Made by a program: the position numbers and the translations under genes
In this document: positions 10,017 to 17,731 of the stretch, piece after piece
How the letters are laid out: every line of letters begins with the position of its first letter
Numbering within the stretch: the first letter of the stretch is position 1
Source of the DNA: Acidobacteria bacterium RIFCSPLOWO2_12_FULL_66_21
Lineage (GTDB): Bacteria; Acidobacteriota; Vicinamibacteria; Vicinamibacterales; 2-12-FULL-66-21
NCBI GenBank assembly: GCA_001767455.1
Contig: MELC01000036.1
Coordinates: 83,679-147,678 of the forward strand
Length of the DNA stretch: 64,000 bases
Direction of reading: 5' to 3'
Notes under the pieces: generated by a model
Told to the model about the DNA's origin: nothing
The model's database searches: none
The model's input: only the letters and a program-made list of their open reading frames with translations

Positions 10017-10397
10017 TCAGCCGAGCAGCAGCACCTGCGCCATGGCAAGCGCGTCGGAATGGGTGATCGTCAGGAGCGACCGCTGCACGTTCATCTCGCC
10101 GGCCCGCCGCGCCGCGGCGCCGTGCAACCGGAGCTGCGGCGGACCGCCTGGAGCCCGGACCACCTCGACGTCCTTCCAGAGCACGCCGCGGGAATGCCCG
10201 GTGCCGAGCGCCTTCATTCCTGCTTCCTTCGCGGCGAAACGCCCCGCCAGGTGGGGAACCGGATTCCGGTGCCGCATACAATAGGCGATCTCGCCGTCGG
10301 TGAAGATGCGCCGCAGGAAGCGCTCCCCGTAACGGTCGAACACGTCCGCGACCCGCGGAATGTCAGTCGTATCGAAACCGAGGCCGATGACATCCAT
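10017..10397 (-). CDS. acpS: Holo-[acyl-carrier-protein] synthase AcpS
   Basis: AcpS transfers 4'-phosphopantetheine from CoA to acyl carrier protein. The 126-residue protein has the family's two signatures: an N-terminal IGLGFDTTDIPRV, where the metal-binding Asp sits in the GxD position, and GRFAAKEAGMKAL in the centre. The N-terminus MDVIGLG is typical, so the ATG at 10397 is secure. That codon overlaps the likely ATG of the divergent pgeF gene within the four bases CATG. Confidence 0.93.
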   Translation of the reverse strand: MDVIGLGFDTTDIPRVADVFDRYGERFLRRIFTDGEIAYCMRHRNPVPHLAGRFAAKEAGMKALGTGHSRGVLWKDVEVVRAPGGPPQLRLHGAAARRAGEMNVQRSLLTITHSDALAMAQVLLLG

Positions 10398-11199
10398 GAC
10401 CTATCCCCAGCCTAGCGGCGGTTTCGAGTGGACGCAAGCGCCCTGGGGCCGGGTGCTCCGGTGCGGTCCGCTGATGACCGCCGCGGACCACTTCTTCACG
10501 GCGCGCGAACTGACGCTCGGGGAGGACGTCGCCGGATGGCACCGGGTGGCGGCGCTGGCGGGCGTGACGGAAGAGAACCTGCTGCTCGTGAAGCAGGTCC
10601 ATGGCGCCGCCGTGGCGGTTGCGAGTGCGGATCGGCCGCGGACCTGGACGCGGCCGGAGGCCGATGTCATCGCCACCGACGATCCGCGGGCGGCTGTGGG
10701 CGTCCGCACAGCGGATTGCGTCCCGATCCTCCTTGCCGAGGAAACAGGGCGCGTCGTCGCGGCGATTCACGCCGGGTGGCGGGGCCTGGCGGCACGCGCG
10801 CCGATTGCGGGAGTCGCCGCGCTCGGCCAACGCCATGGCGTCCGCCCCGAGCGGCTCATCGCCGCGATTGGTCCCGCGATCGGTCCCTGCTGCTACGAAG
10901 TCGGCGCGGCCACGCGTGATGCATTCGCCCTGGCGGGACACCATTCGAGCATGCTCGAGCGCTGGTTCGAGCCGCGTCCGAACGGCAAGTTCCATCTCGA
11001 CACGTGGCGCGCCACGCGCGATCAGTTGGAAGGCGCGGGCATCCCGTCGTCGCGTGTGCACGCCGTCGGCCTGTGCACGCGCACGCACGCCGACACGTTC
11101 CACTCGTTCCGCGCCGACGGCCCGGCGGTGGGCCGCATGCTCGCCGTGATCCGGCCGCACGCCGAGCCCCGAACGCCCAGCGCCGAACGCCTGGGGTAG
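10396..11199 (+). CDS. pgeF: Peptidoglycan editing factor PgeF (YfiH / multicopper polyphenol oxidase-like)
   Basis: This YfiH-family protein is about 267 residues long. Members remove misincorporated L-serine from peptidoglycan precursors, and some have purine-nucleoside phosphorylase or laccase-like activity. Visible motifs are LLVKQVHGAAV, VRTADCVPILL, AAIHAGWRGLAA and IGPAIGPCCYEVG, covering the His/Cys metal site. The start is not certain. ATG 10396 is chosen because it gives the usual roughly 20 residues before the conserved core; ATG 10360 or 10387 would overlap acpS, and ATG 10474 would truncate the domain. The C-terminal tail (PHAEPRTPSAERLG) is encoded by GAACGCC-type repeats and is probably non-native. 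Confidence 0.88.
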   Translation: MTYPQPSGGFEWTQAPWGRVLRCGPLMTAADHFFTARELTLGEDVAGWHRVAALAGVTEENLLLVKQVHGAAVAVASADRPRTWTRPEADVIATDDPRAAVGVRTADCVPILLAEETGRVVAAIHAGWRGLAARAPIAGVAALGQRHGVRPERLIAAIGPAIGPCCYEVGAATRDAFALAGHHSSMLERWFEPRPNGKFHLDTWRATRDQLEGAGIPSSRVHAVGLCTRTHADTFHSFRADGPAVGRMLAVIRPHAEPRTPSAERLG

Positions 11200-11201
11200 G
11201 C

Positions 11202-12059
11202 TCACTTTGGTACGGTCAGCTGGATTGGCGTGAGGCGCGGGTTCGCATAGTCCGCCCGACCTTGGAATGATCGGGTCCTGTAGGAGTTGCTTCCCGTCTG
11301 CTCCTTGATGTCGTAGAGATCGACCATCTCCTTCGGCAGCCACAGATCGAGCGCTGAATCGCGACCGTAAACAACCTCGATACGCGCGCTTTCCGTGTCG
11401 GATTGCAGCGAGAGCTCGGTCCGGTGAATCCGTCCGGTACCGGCCTCGAGCCACAGTCGCCCGGACGCCGCTGCTTTCCCTGGTGTGGGGACGATGTACG
11501 ACGCGTCCGGTGTCTTTGTCTCCTGGAACCGGAGGCCGATCACGTCAACTCCGTCCATCTTCTTGCGGCCGTCGATCTTGTACGTGAGCCGCGTCTGGTT
11601 CGTGGGGTCCGCGACCTGCACGGCAAGCGTCGGGTCGTTGGACCTGACGACGAGGGTGTCCATCAGGTAGCGGGCCGTCTCGCCCGCGTACGCCTGTGCC
11701 TGTTCCCAGCCGGCCGCGGTCGGTCTCACGAGCAGCGTCGTAATGCGCGGCTGCCGCACGCGCAGGGCGTTGCTGTCGATTGAATACGCGTCCCGGAGCG
11801 CGATGATCTTGCCCGTCAAATTGAGCAGAACGAGATCCGAGTTCAGGCGTTGCGTGGTGCTCATTCGCCCGCCCGTGACGTCGATCAGCGTGTACTCCTC
11901 CTGAAGGGTGACGCCCGACACCTTCGGCGCATAGGTCGCGAGGTACTCGCCGGCGGCACGGACCACGTCGGCGACCGGCGGGTCCTTCTGCGCGGCGGCC
12001 GGCGCGACAATCGACAGAGCTCCGGCAAGAACGGTGGCAACCGTTGGGCGAGTCGTCAT
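11202..12059 (-). CDS. Secreted protein of unknown function
   Basis: A 285-residue protein starts at ATG 12059, preceded by GGAGAGGTG on the minus strand. It has a clear signal peptide (VATVLAGALSIVAPAAAQ) and a mature part without membrane segments. The pattern of alternating beta strands, such as RIEVVYGRDSALDLWLPKEM and SNSYRTRSFQGR, recalls the outer-membrane lipoprotein-sorting-type fold common in acidobacterial secreted proteins. That is a resemblance only. It converges with pgeF, only 2 bases apart. The longer reading upstream of 12059 is not supported. Confidence 0.75.
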   Translation of the reverse strand: MTTRPTVATVLAGALSIVAPAAAQKDPPVADVVRAAGEYLATYAPKVSGVTLQEEYTLIDVTGGRMSTTQRLNSDLVLLNLTGKIIALRDAYSIDSNALRVRQPRITTLLVRPTAAGWEQAQAYAGETARYLMDTLVVRSNDPTLAVQVADPTNQTRLTYKIDGRKKMDGVDVIGLRFQETKTPDASYIVPTPGKAAASGRLWLEAGTGRIHRTELSLQSDTESARIEVVYGRDSALDLWLPKEMVDLYDIKEQTGSNSYRTRSFQGRADYANPRLTPIQLTVPK

Positions 12060-12110
12060 CAGGACACCTCTCCGGAATAAGTGCGCAGGGCTGGCAGGGA
12101 GAGGATAGCC

Positions 12111-12141
12111 TAACCAACTCCCAACTCCCAAACTCCCAACG
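12111..12141. repeat. Heptamer array, CCAACTC / GGGAGTT family
   Basis: About four tandem heptamers of the type CCAACTC or CAAACTC lie upstream of the secreted protein gene (minus strand). The rest of 12060-12305 shows no gene. Confidence 0.8.
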
Positions 12142-12305
12142 TCACTGGTTACCGGGTTGAGGTTCATGTCCCTCTGCGATCTCGATGGAACCGAACAGGA
12201 GGAAGGAAGAAGGGGAGTCGTGCACGCAGACCGCGCAGCGGAAGCCGGTCTGGGCCGCGGGCGCGCGGATGCCGAGGGCAACGCGCTCACCAAATGCCTT
12301 GGGAG

Positions 12306-12740
12306 TCAGTCGGTAGCGCGAGGGACCCCGCTTCGGACTGCGGCTTCGGCTTCGTCCATGCCGAGGTTGGAGAGACGGTCGGCCTCCTTGTTGAACTCCC
12401 GCCGGACGTGCTCGAACACCACGCGATCGAGCTGCATGACGAGGAGCCGCGCGCGCGCGCACAGCGCCTGGAGGCCGGGGTTCTTGACCTTGTACTCCCC
12501 GCGCATCTGCTTGACGAGCAGCTCGGAGTCGGCGCGGATGTGCACGTCGCGCTCGCCTCGATCGATCGCCCACTGGAGCGCGGCGAGCAGGCCGTTGTAC
12601 TCGGCGACGTTGTTGGTGGCGATGCCGATCCCGCCGTGCAGCTCGTCGAGCAGCGTGCCATCCGCCGCCTCGATGCGAACGCCGTAGCCGGCCGGCCCAG
12701 GGTTGCCGCGGGCGCCGCCGTCAATGTACGCGACGATCAT
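12306..12740 (-). CDS. Ribonuclease HI family protein
   Basis: RNase H cleaves the RNA strand of RNA-DNA hybrids. The 144-residue protein carries the catalytic carboxylates in the expected order: D7 (YIDGGARGNPGP), E47 (NNVAEYNGLL), D71 (RADSELLVKQM) and D121 (NKEADRLSN). The short form resembles the YpeP/RHR-type RNase HI family rather than E. coli RnhA. The ATG at 12740 is 6 bases from a repeat array. The frame stays open through the array, which would encode STPQHL repeats, but that extension has no conserved sequence and is not included. Confidence 0.9.
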   Translation of the reverse strand: MIVAYIDGGARGNPGPAGYGVRIEAADGTLLDELHGGIGIATNNVAEYNGLLAALQWAIDRGERDVHIRADSELLVKQMRGEYKVKNPGLQALCARARLLVMQLDRVVFEHVRREFNKEADRLSNLGMDEAEAAVRSGVPRATD

Positions 12741-12745
12741 GATTA

Positions 12746-12909
12746 AGGGTGCTGAGGGGTGCTGAAAGGTGCTGAAAGGTGCTGAAAGGTGCTGAGGGGT
12801 GCTCAGGTGCTGAGGGGTGCTCAGGTGCTGAGGGGTGCTCAGGTGCTGAGGGGTGCTCAGCCGCACCATTCAGCACCTCTCAGCACCCTTCAGCACCCTT
12901 CAGCACCTT
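12746..12909. repeat. Two-armed GGTGCTGA array forming a long hairpin
   Basis: About eleven GGTGCTGA/GGTGCTCA units (12748-12858) are followed by four inverted units TCAGCACC (12870-12907). Spacing is 8 or 10 bases. The left arm is adjacent to the RNase H start codon, and the right arm overlaps the 3' end of the zinc-ribbon gene, whose last residues and stop codon it encodes. Confidence 0.92.
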
Positions 12910-13605
12910 GAAGTACAGAATGCGGGTGCATGAGTCGCACTGGTTGATAGCGTCGTTGCGCCGGACCTCGTTGAACACCTGCGGCCGGAGCCGCACGTGG
13001 CAGACGGTGCAGAGGCCGTCGCGCGCCTCGGCGACGGCCAGACCCTTGCGCCCGTGGGCCACCCGCTCGAAGATTGCCAGCGCCTCCGGCGAGACCCGGG
13101 CGACGGTTTCGGATCGGGCAAGGGCCGCCTGCTGGAGGTCGCGGTCGATGGCGACGCGCTCGGCGTCGAGCGCCTGCTCCTCCCGCGCGATCTCCGCCTG
13201 CTCCGCCTTGAGCGCGGTCTCGGCCGATTTCAGCTCGGCGGCGAGCGATTCGGCGGCTTCCATGTGATCGAGCAGCCGGTCCTCGTGGGAACGAATGTCC
13301 TGTTCCGCCCCCGCCGTCTCCTTCTGCATGGCCTGGTATTCCTTGTTCGTCTTGACCTCCATCAACTGGCCCTTGAACTTGGAGAGGCGCGCCTGGAGCA
13401 TGGCGAGCTCCTTCTCGAGCTCGCGGCGCTCGGCCTGGGCGGCCGCGATCCGCTCCTTGACGCCGGCCACGGCTGCCGCGCGTTCCGCGGCGCGCGCTTT
13501 CAGCGCCTCTTCGGCGGCCGGGAGCTCCGCGAGACGCCGCCGCGCGCGGTCCGCCGAGGAGTCCACCTCTTGAAGCTGGATTAGCTGTTGAAGATCAGGA
13601 TGCAT
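12880..13605 (-). CDS. Coiled-coil protein with C4 zinc ribbon (CdsZ / zf-RING_7 type)
   Basis: A 241-residue protein has a long helical hairpin (residues about 10-180, rich in Ala/Glu/Lys/Arg heptads) and a C-terminal four-cysteine zinc ribbon (CTVCHVRLRPQVFNE followed by QCDSCTRILYF). This architecture is widespread and often annotated as C4-type zinc ribbon protein. Roles in nucleic-acid handling have been proposed, but none is certain. The final nine residues, KVLKGAEGC, and the TGA stop are encoded inside the GGTGCTGA array, so the native C-terminus was probably the ribbon itself. Confidence 0.85.
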   Translation of the reverse strand: MHPDLQQLIQLQEVDSSADRARRRLAELPAAEEALKARAAERAAAVAGVKERIAAAQAERRELEKELAMLQARLSKFKGQLMEVKTNKEYQAMQKETAGAEQDIRSHEDRLLDHMEAAESLAAELKSAETALKAEQAEIAREEQALDAERVAIDRDLQQAALARSETVARVSPEALAIFERVAHGRKGLAVAEARDGLCTVCHVRLRPQVFNEVRRNDAINQCDSCTRILYFKVLKGAEGC

Positions 13606-13624
13606 CGAAGAGTGACATCTATCT

Positions 13625-13790
13625 TACACGCGGTCGCCTTCGTCCGCCTTCGCGCTGCGCGCTTCGGCGGGACAAGTCCGCCTTCGCGTGTCGCCTTCGC
13701 GGATACGGTGCTTGGCTTGCCGGCCGTAGCTCGCCCGCCTTCGCGCTGCGCGCTTCGGCGCGCAGCCTCCGCCTGACACGCGAGCGGAGG
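13625..13790. repeat. GC-rich CGCCTTCG / CGAAGCGCG repeat cluster
   Basis: GTCCGCCTTCGCGCTGCGCG followed by CTTCGGCGG occurs twice (near 13648 and 13736), with GTCGCCTTCGCGG and TTGCCGGCCGTAGC between the copies. The units are partly self-complementary. Related sequence appears in the mutS2 insertion (19190-19277), near 44095 and in the murC tail. Confidence 0.7.
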
Positions 13791-13791
13791 C

Positions 13792-13868
13792 TGGTGGGCC
13801 CACCAGGACTCGAACCTGGAACAAGCCGGTTATGAGCCGGCGGCTCTAACCAATTGAGCTATGGGCCC
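13792..13868 (-). tRNA. tRNA with CAU anticodon, probably tRNA-Ile2 (lysidine type); tRNA-Met possible
   Basis: On the minus strand the acceptor GGGCCCA pairs with TGGGCCC and is followed by an encoded CCA (TGG at 13792-13794 on the + strand). D-arm GCTC...GAGC, anticodon stem with CTCATAA loop (anticodon CAU) and T-arm with GGTTCGAGTCC are all present. The seven-base-pair GC acceptor and the overall sequence are closest to tRNA-Ile2, whose C34 is converted to lysidine by TilS. An elongator tRNA-Met cannot be excluded by eye. Confidence 0.92.
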
Positions 13869-13892
13869 GCACGGAAGTGTATACGAAAGGAT

Positions 13893-13967
13893 AACGCCAA
13901 ACTCCAAAGGCCAGACTCCAAACGGCAGGACTTTGAAGTTTGAAGTTTGGAGTTTGAAGTTTGGCGT
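13893..13967. repeat. Two-armed CCAAACT heptamer array
   Basis: CCAAACTCCAAAGG and CCAGACTCCAAACGG in the left arm pair with TTTGAAGTTTGAAGTTTGG and AGTTTGG units in the right arm, giving a hairpin of roughly 30-bp arms. It lies between the 3' end of rpoD and the tRNA gene, both read on the minus strand, where it could terminate or process the rpoD message. Confidence 0.9.
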
Positions 13968-13973
13968 GGCCCC

Positions 13974-15689
13974 CTAAGTACGCCCTTCGAGGAACGCGCG
14001 CAGCTTGCGGCTGCGCGACGGGTGGCGCAGCTTCCTGAGCGCCTTCGCCTCGATCTGCCGGATGCGCTCGCGCGTGACCGCGAAGCTCTGGCCGACTTCC
14101 TCGAGCGTGTGCTCGCTCCCGTCCCCCACGCCGAACCGCATCTTGATGACCTTCTCCTCGCGCGGCGTGAGCGTCTTCAGGACCGAATCGGTCTGCTCCT
14201 TGAGATTCAGGTTGATCACCGCGTCGGACGGGGAGACCACCTGGCGATCCTCGATGAAGTCGCCAAGATGCGAATCCTCCTCCTCGCCGATCGGGGTCTC
14301 GAGCGAGATCGGCTCCTGGGCGATCTTCAGCACCTTGCGGACCTTCGAGACCGGGATGTCCATCCGCTTGGCGATCTCCTCGGAGGTCGGCTCGCGCCCG
14401 AGCTCCTGCACGAGCGCGCGCGACGTGCGAATCAGCTTGTTGATCGTCTCGATCATGTGGACCGGGATGCGGATTGTCCGCGCCTGGTCGGCGATCGCGC
14501 GGGTGATCGCCTGGCGGATCCACCACGTCGCGTAGGTCGAGAACTTGTAGCCGCGGCGGTACTCGAACTTGTCGACCGCCTTCATGAGGCCGATGTTGCC
14601 TTCCTGGATGAGATCGAGGAACTGCAATCCGCGGTTGGTGTACTTCTTCGCGATGGACACGACCAGACGGAGGTTGGCCTCGACCAGCTCCTTCTTGGCC
14701 TGCTCGGCCTGGATCTCGCCGCGCGCGATCGTCTCGAGCGTCCGCATCAGCTGGTCCGGCGTCTCCTCGAGCTCGTCGGCCATCGCCTTCACCTGCACCT
14801 TCAGCTCCTTCTGGTGCTTGAGCAGGTTCCTGCGGTCCTCTTCCTTCAGGCGGCTCTTCTTGTTCTTCGGATTCAGCTGCCGCTCGGCGTGGTCGATCTC
14901 GCGCTTGACGCGCATGACCGCTTCGACCGAGTCCTTGATCTGGTCGATCATGCGGCGCTTGATGTTCTCGGTGAACTCGATCTTGCGAATCAGCTTCGAC
15001 AGCTCGACCCGCGCGCGGAGCGACTCTCCCCGGACGCGGCGGTACCTCCGCTTGTCGCGGGTCGTGGCCCCCTTGGGAGTCTTCTCGAGCTTCTCCCTGC
15101 ACTTCTCGACCGCCTGCCAGGCCTTCCGCACCGCCTCGATCTGCCGGAGGACCTGCCGCTTGCGCTCGTCGATCTTGTCGTCGGTCAGCTCCTCGTCGAC
15201 AAACGTCACGAGCTCCCGGATGCTCCGCTCGTCCGCCTTGAGGTGATCGCCCATCTCGATGATGGCGCGGGTGATGGTCGGCGTGCGCGAGATCGACTTG
15301 ATGACGGCGAGCTTGCCGCGCTCGATGCGCTTGGCGATCTCCACCTCTCCCTCGCGCGTCAGCAGCGGGACGGTGCCCATCTCGCGGAGGTACATCCGCA
15401 CGGGGTCGTTGGTCTTGTCGAGCGCGCCCGGGGTGAGATCCAGCTCGATCTCCTCGGCCCCTTCGCCGGTCCGGTCGAGCAGCTTGTCCTCGCGGTACGT
15501 TTTCTCGGAATCGACGACCTCGATGCCGGCGCTGCCGAACGTGCTGAACAGGTCGTCGAGCTCGTCCGAGGACGTGATGTCGGCGGGCAGCAGCTCGTTG
15601 ACCTCGTCGTACAGCAGGTACCCTTTTTCCTTGCCGATCGAGATGAGCTGCCTCACCTCGTCGTATTTTTCTTCGATCGACAACGGCAT
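13974..15689 (-). CDS. rpoD: RNA polymerase primary sigma factor RpoD (sigma-70)
   Basis: This 571-residue protein is the housekeeping sigma factor. It has an N-terminal region 1.1-like segment, a charged spacer, region 1.2 ([16 protein letters not shown]), region 2 ([20 protein letters not shown], then [15 protein letters not shown] for -10 recognition), region 3 (about 420-480) and region 4 with the -35 helix-turn-helix ([20 protein letters not shown]). AGGAGGA stands just upstream of the ATG at 15689. It follows dnaG by 22 bases, which is the conserved macromolecular-synthesis gene order. Confidence 0.97.
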   Translation of the reverse strand: MPLSIEEKYDEVRQLISIGKEKGYLLYDEVNELLPADITSSDELDDLFSTFGSAGIEVVDSEKTYREDKLLDRTGEGAEEIELDLTPGALDKTNDPVRMYLREMGTVPLLTREGEVEIAKRIERGKLAVIKSISRTPTITRAIIEMGDHLKADERSIRELVTFVDEELTDDKIDERKRQVLRQIEAVRKAWQAVEKCREKLEKTPKGATTRDKRRYRRVRGESLRARVELSKLIRKIEFTENIKRRMIDQIKDSVEAVMRVKREIDHAERQLNPKNKKSRLKEEDRRNLLKHQKELKVQVKAMADELEETPDQLMRTLETIARGEIQAEQAKKELVEANLRLVVSIAKKYTNRGLQFLDLIQEGNIGLMKAVDKFEYRRGYKFSTYATWWIRQAITRAIADQARTIRIPVHMIETINKLIRTSRALVQELGREPTSEEIAKRMDIPVSKVRKVLKIAQEPISLETPIGEEEDSHLGDFIEDRQVVSPSDAVINLNLKEQTDSVLKTLTPREEKVIKMRFGVGDGSEHTLEEVGQSFAVTRERIRQIEAKALRKLRHPSRSRKLRAFLEGRT

Positions 15690-15711
15690 GTCCTCCTGGA
15701 ACTGCGGCGGC

Positions 15712-17505
15712 TTACCCGGCGACCCTCGAGGGCGGGGGTGGCTCCTTCATTCGGTCTATCTGCTGCGACAAATCGTTCATTCTACCAAGGAGTGCGTTCA
15801 TCTGCACGTCGTTCCGCGCGGATCCGGCCGCCTGCAGCCGATCGATCTCGCGCTGGACCTCGGCGCGCTCGCGATCCAGCCGCAGCCGTTTCAGGACCCC
15901 CACGCAATCGGCCGCGGCGGCCGGCGGGCTGGCTTGACGGCAAATCTCCTGCACGAGCCCGGCTTCACCCTTAGTTAGACGCTCGAGGAGCGTCTCCGGT
16001 AAGACGGCGGCAGGAGATCCTTGCAGGGATCGGGCCTGTCGCAGGATGGCTCCGGCGGCCAGCCCCTCCAGATCCTCCTCGTTCACATCCGCCATCGCCG
16101 CCATTCCGGCCGCCGGATCGCGCATCACGGCCCAAATCAGGCCCCGTTCGGCCGGTTTGACATGGCCGAGCGACGGCACCTGGCGGTCCTCCAGGACGGT
16201 CTGCCGCTCGACCGCCGCCTTCCGGATTTCAGCCCGCACCACCTCTTCCGTAATCCTCGCCTTGTGGGCCAGCCGGTCGGCGAACTGGTCGCGCGCGGCG
16301 GCGTCCGGGATTCGTGCCGCCACCGCCAGCATCGCGTTCAGGAAGGCGCGGCGGCTCTCATCCCGGGAAAAATCATGTTCGGCCGCGGTCCGATCGAGCA
16401 GGTATTCCAGATACTGCCGCGAATTGCGCAGTTCTTCCTGATACGCCGCCCCGCCGGCCTTCCGGATGAAATTATCGGGATCATCACCGGGCGGCAGCAT
16501 GGCCACGTTCACCTGAAATCCCTCGGCGACGAGCAGTTCCGACGATCGGGCGGCTGCCCCTTGCCCGGCCGCGTCGGGATCGAAGCTGAGGACGACCTTG
16601 GCGGCAAAACGTTTCAGCAGCTTTGCCTGCATCGGCGTCAGCGCCGTCCCGGACGAGGCGACCACGTTCGTGATCCCCGCCTGGTACGCCTGCGCGAAAT
16701 CGAAATAGCCCTCCACCATGACGGCATGCTTGGCGCGCGAGATCGACGACTTGCTCAGGTGGAGGCCGTACAGCGTCCGTCCCTTGACGTAGATCGGCGT
16801 TTCCGGCGAGTTGAGGTACTTCGGCTGCTGGCCCGCCTCCATGGCGCGTCCGCCGAATGCCACCACCGCGCCGTTGTCCCGGTGAATCGGGATCATGAGC
16901 CGGTTGCGGAACCGATCGACCGTCGAGCTGCCTTCTCGCGCGACCACGAGGCCGCTCTGGAGCAGGATCGGGACCGGGAACCCTTCCTTCACGAGCCGTG
17001 TCTTGAGCCCCTCGCGCGCGGCCGGCGCGTACCCGATCCCGAGGAGCTCGACCGTGGCGGCCGTGAGACCGCGCTCCTGGACCAGCCGCCGCGCCGCCGC
17101 GCCGGCGGGGGTCGCCAGCTGCTCGCGGAACCAGGCGAGCGCCACTTCGTGCGCCTTCAGCAGCGTCTCGCGCGTGCGCTGGCTCTCGGCGTCCGCCTTC
17201 GAATCTTCCGGCTCCGGCACGGTGAGGCCGACGCGCGCCGCGAGCTGCCTGACCGCTTCGGGGAACGTGACCTTGTCGTACAGCTCCACGAACTTGATGA
17301 CGTCGCCGCCGACCCCGCAGCCGAAGCAATGGAAGAAGCCCTTGTCGCCGTTGACGTGAAACGACGGCGTCTTCTCGCCGTGAAACGGACAGAGCCCCTT
17401 CCACGTGACGCCGCTCTTCTTCAGCGGCACGCGCTCCTGCACGACCTGCACGATATCGGCCCTGGACTTCAGGTCATCGACAAAGGACGCGGGGAACAAG
17501 GGCAT
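15712..17505 (-). CDS. dnaG: DNA primase DnaG
   Basis: DnaG makes the RNA primers for replication. From ATG 17505 the protein has 597 residues: a CHC2 zinc finger (C39, H42, C60, C63; [13 protein letters not shown] then FHCFGCG), the catalytic TOPRIM core ([14 protein letters not shown] about 262, [11 protein letters not shown] about 309) and a C-terminal helicase-interaction region. No Shine-Dalgarno is present, and the GATTGGC array begins one base from the start codon. An in-frame ATG at 17646 would add 47 residues of NRQS-type repeats translated from the array and is rejected. It is co-oriented with rpoD. Confidence 0.95.
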   Translation of the reverse strand: MPLFPASFVDDLKSRADIVQVVQERVPLKKSGVTWKGLCPFHGEKTPSFHVNGDKGFFHCFGCGVGGDVIKFVELYDKVTFPEAVRQLAARVGLTVPEPEDSKADAESQRTRETLLKAHEVALAWFREQLATPAGAAARRLVQERGLTAATVELLGIGYAPAAREGLKTRLVKEGFPVPILLQSGLVVAREGSSTVDRFRNRLMIPIHRDNGAVVAFGGRAMEAGQQPKYLNSPETPIYVKGRTLYGLHLSKSSISRAKHAVMVEGYFDFAQAYQAGITNVVASSGTALTPMQAKLLKRFAAKVVLSFDPDAAGQGAAARSSELLVAEGFQVNVAMLPPGDDPDNFIRKAGGAAYQEELRNSRQYLEYLLDRTAAEHDFSRDESRRAFLNAMLAVAARIPDAAARDQFADRLAHKARITEEVVRAEIRKAAVERQTVLEDRQVPSLGHVKPAERGLIWAVMRDPAAGMAAMADVNEEDLEGLAAGAILRQARSLQGSPAAVLPETLLERLTKGEAGLVQEICRQASPPAAAADCVGVLKRLRLDRERAEVQREIDRLQAAGSARNDVQMNALLGRMNDLSQQIDRMKEPPPPSRVAG

Positions 17506-17506
17506 C

Positions 17507-17730
17507 GTTATTGCCGATTGGCGATTGCCGACTGGCGATTGACGGATTGGCGATTGGCGATTGGCGATCGACGGATTGACGGATTGCCGATTGGCGGGCT
17601 GACGTGCGCATCGAAGCCGGCATCGCCCTTCGAAGTGGTTCCCCACTCGTCAATCGACAATGCGTCGATCGGCAATCCCGCAATCGACAATCCGGCAATC
17701 GGCAATCGCCAATCGGCAGTCTGCAATCGC
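17507..17730. repeat. Two-armed GATTGGC heptamer array (about 220 bp)
   Basis: About twelve degenerate units of GATTGGC/GATTGCC/GATTGAC type (17507-17600) face a complementary set GCCAATC/GGCAATC/GACAATC (17650-17729), separated by a roughly 50-base loop. It fills the whole mutS2-dnaG gap. The units are open in all frames on both strands, unlike the GGTGCTGA family. Confidence 0.93.
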
Positions 17731-17731
17731 T

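Noticed and set aside
12741..12869. N-terminal extension of the RNase H with STPQHL repeats
   Set aside because: It is the translated complement of the GGTGCTGA array. The catalytic core begins normally at MIVAYIDGG.
13947..15974. A 675-codon plus-strand open frame
   Set aside because: Antisense to rpoD and the end of dnaG. Low-complexity Leu/Asp/Arg/His composition and no recognisable motif.
17506..17646. N-terminal extension of DnaG (NRQS repeats)
   Set aside because: It is translated repeat DNA, and primases start directly before the zinc domain, as [12 protein letters not shown] does. Kept as an open question in the findings.
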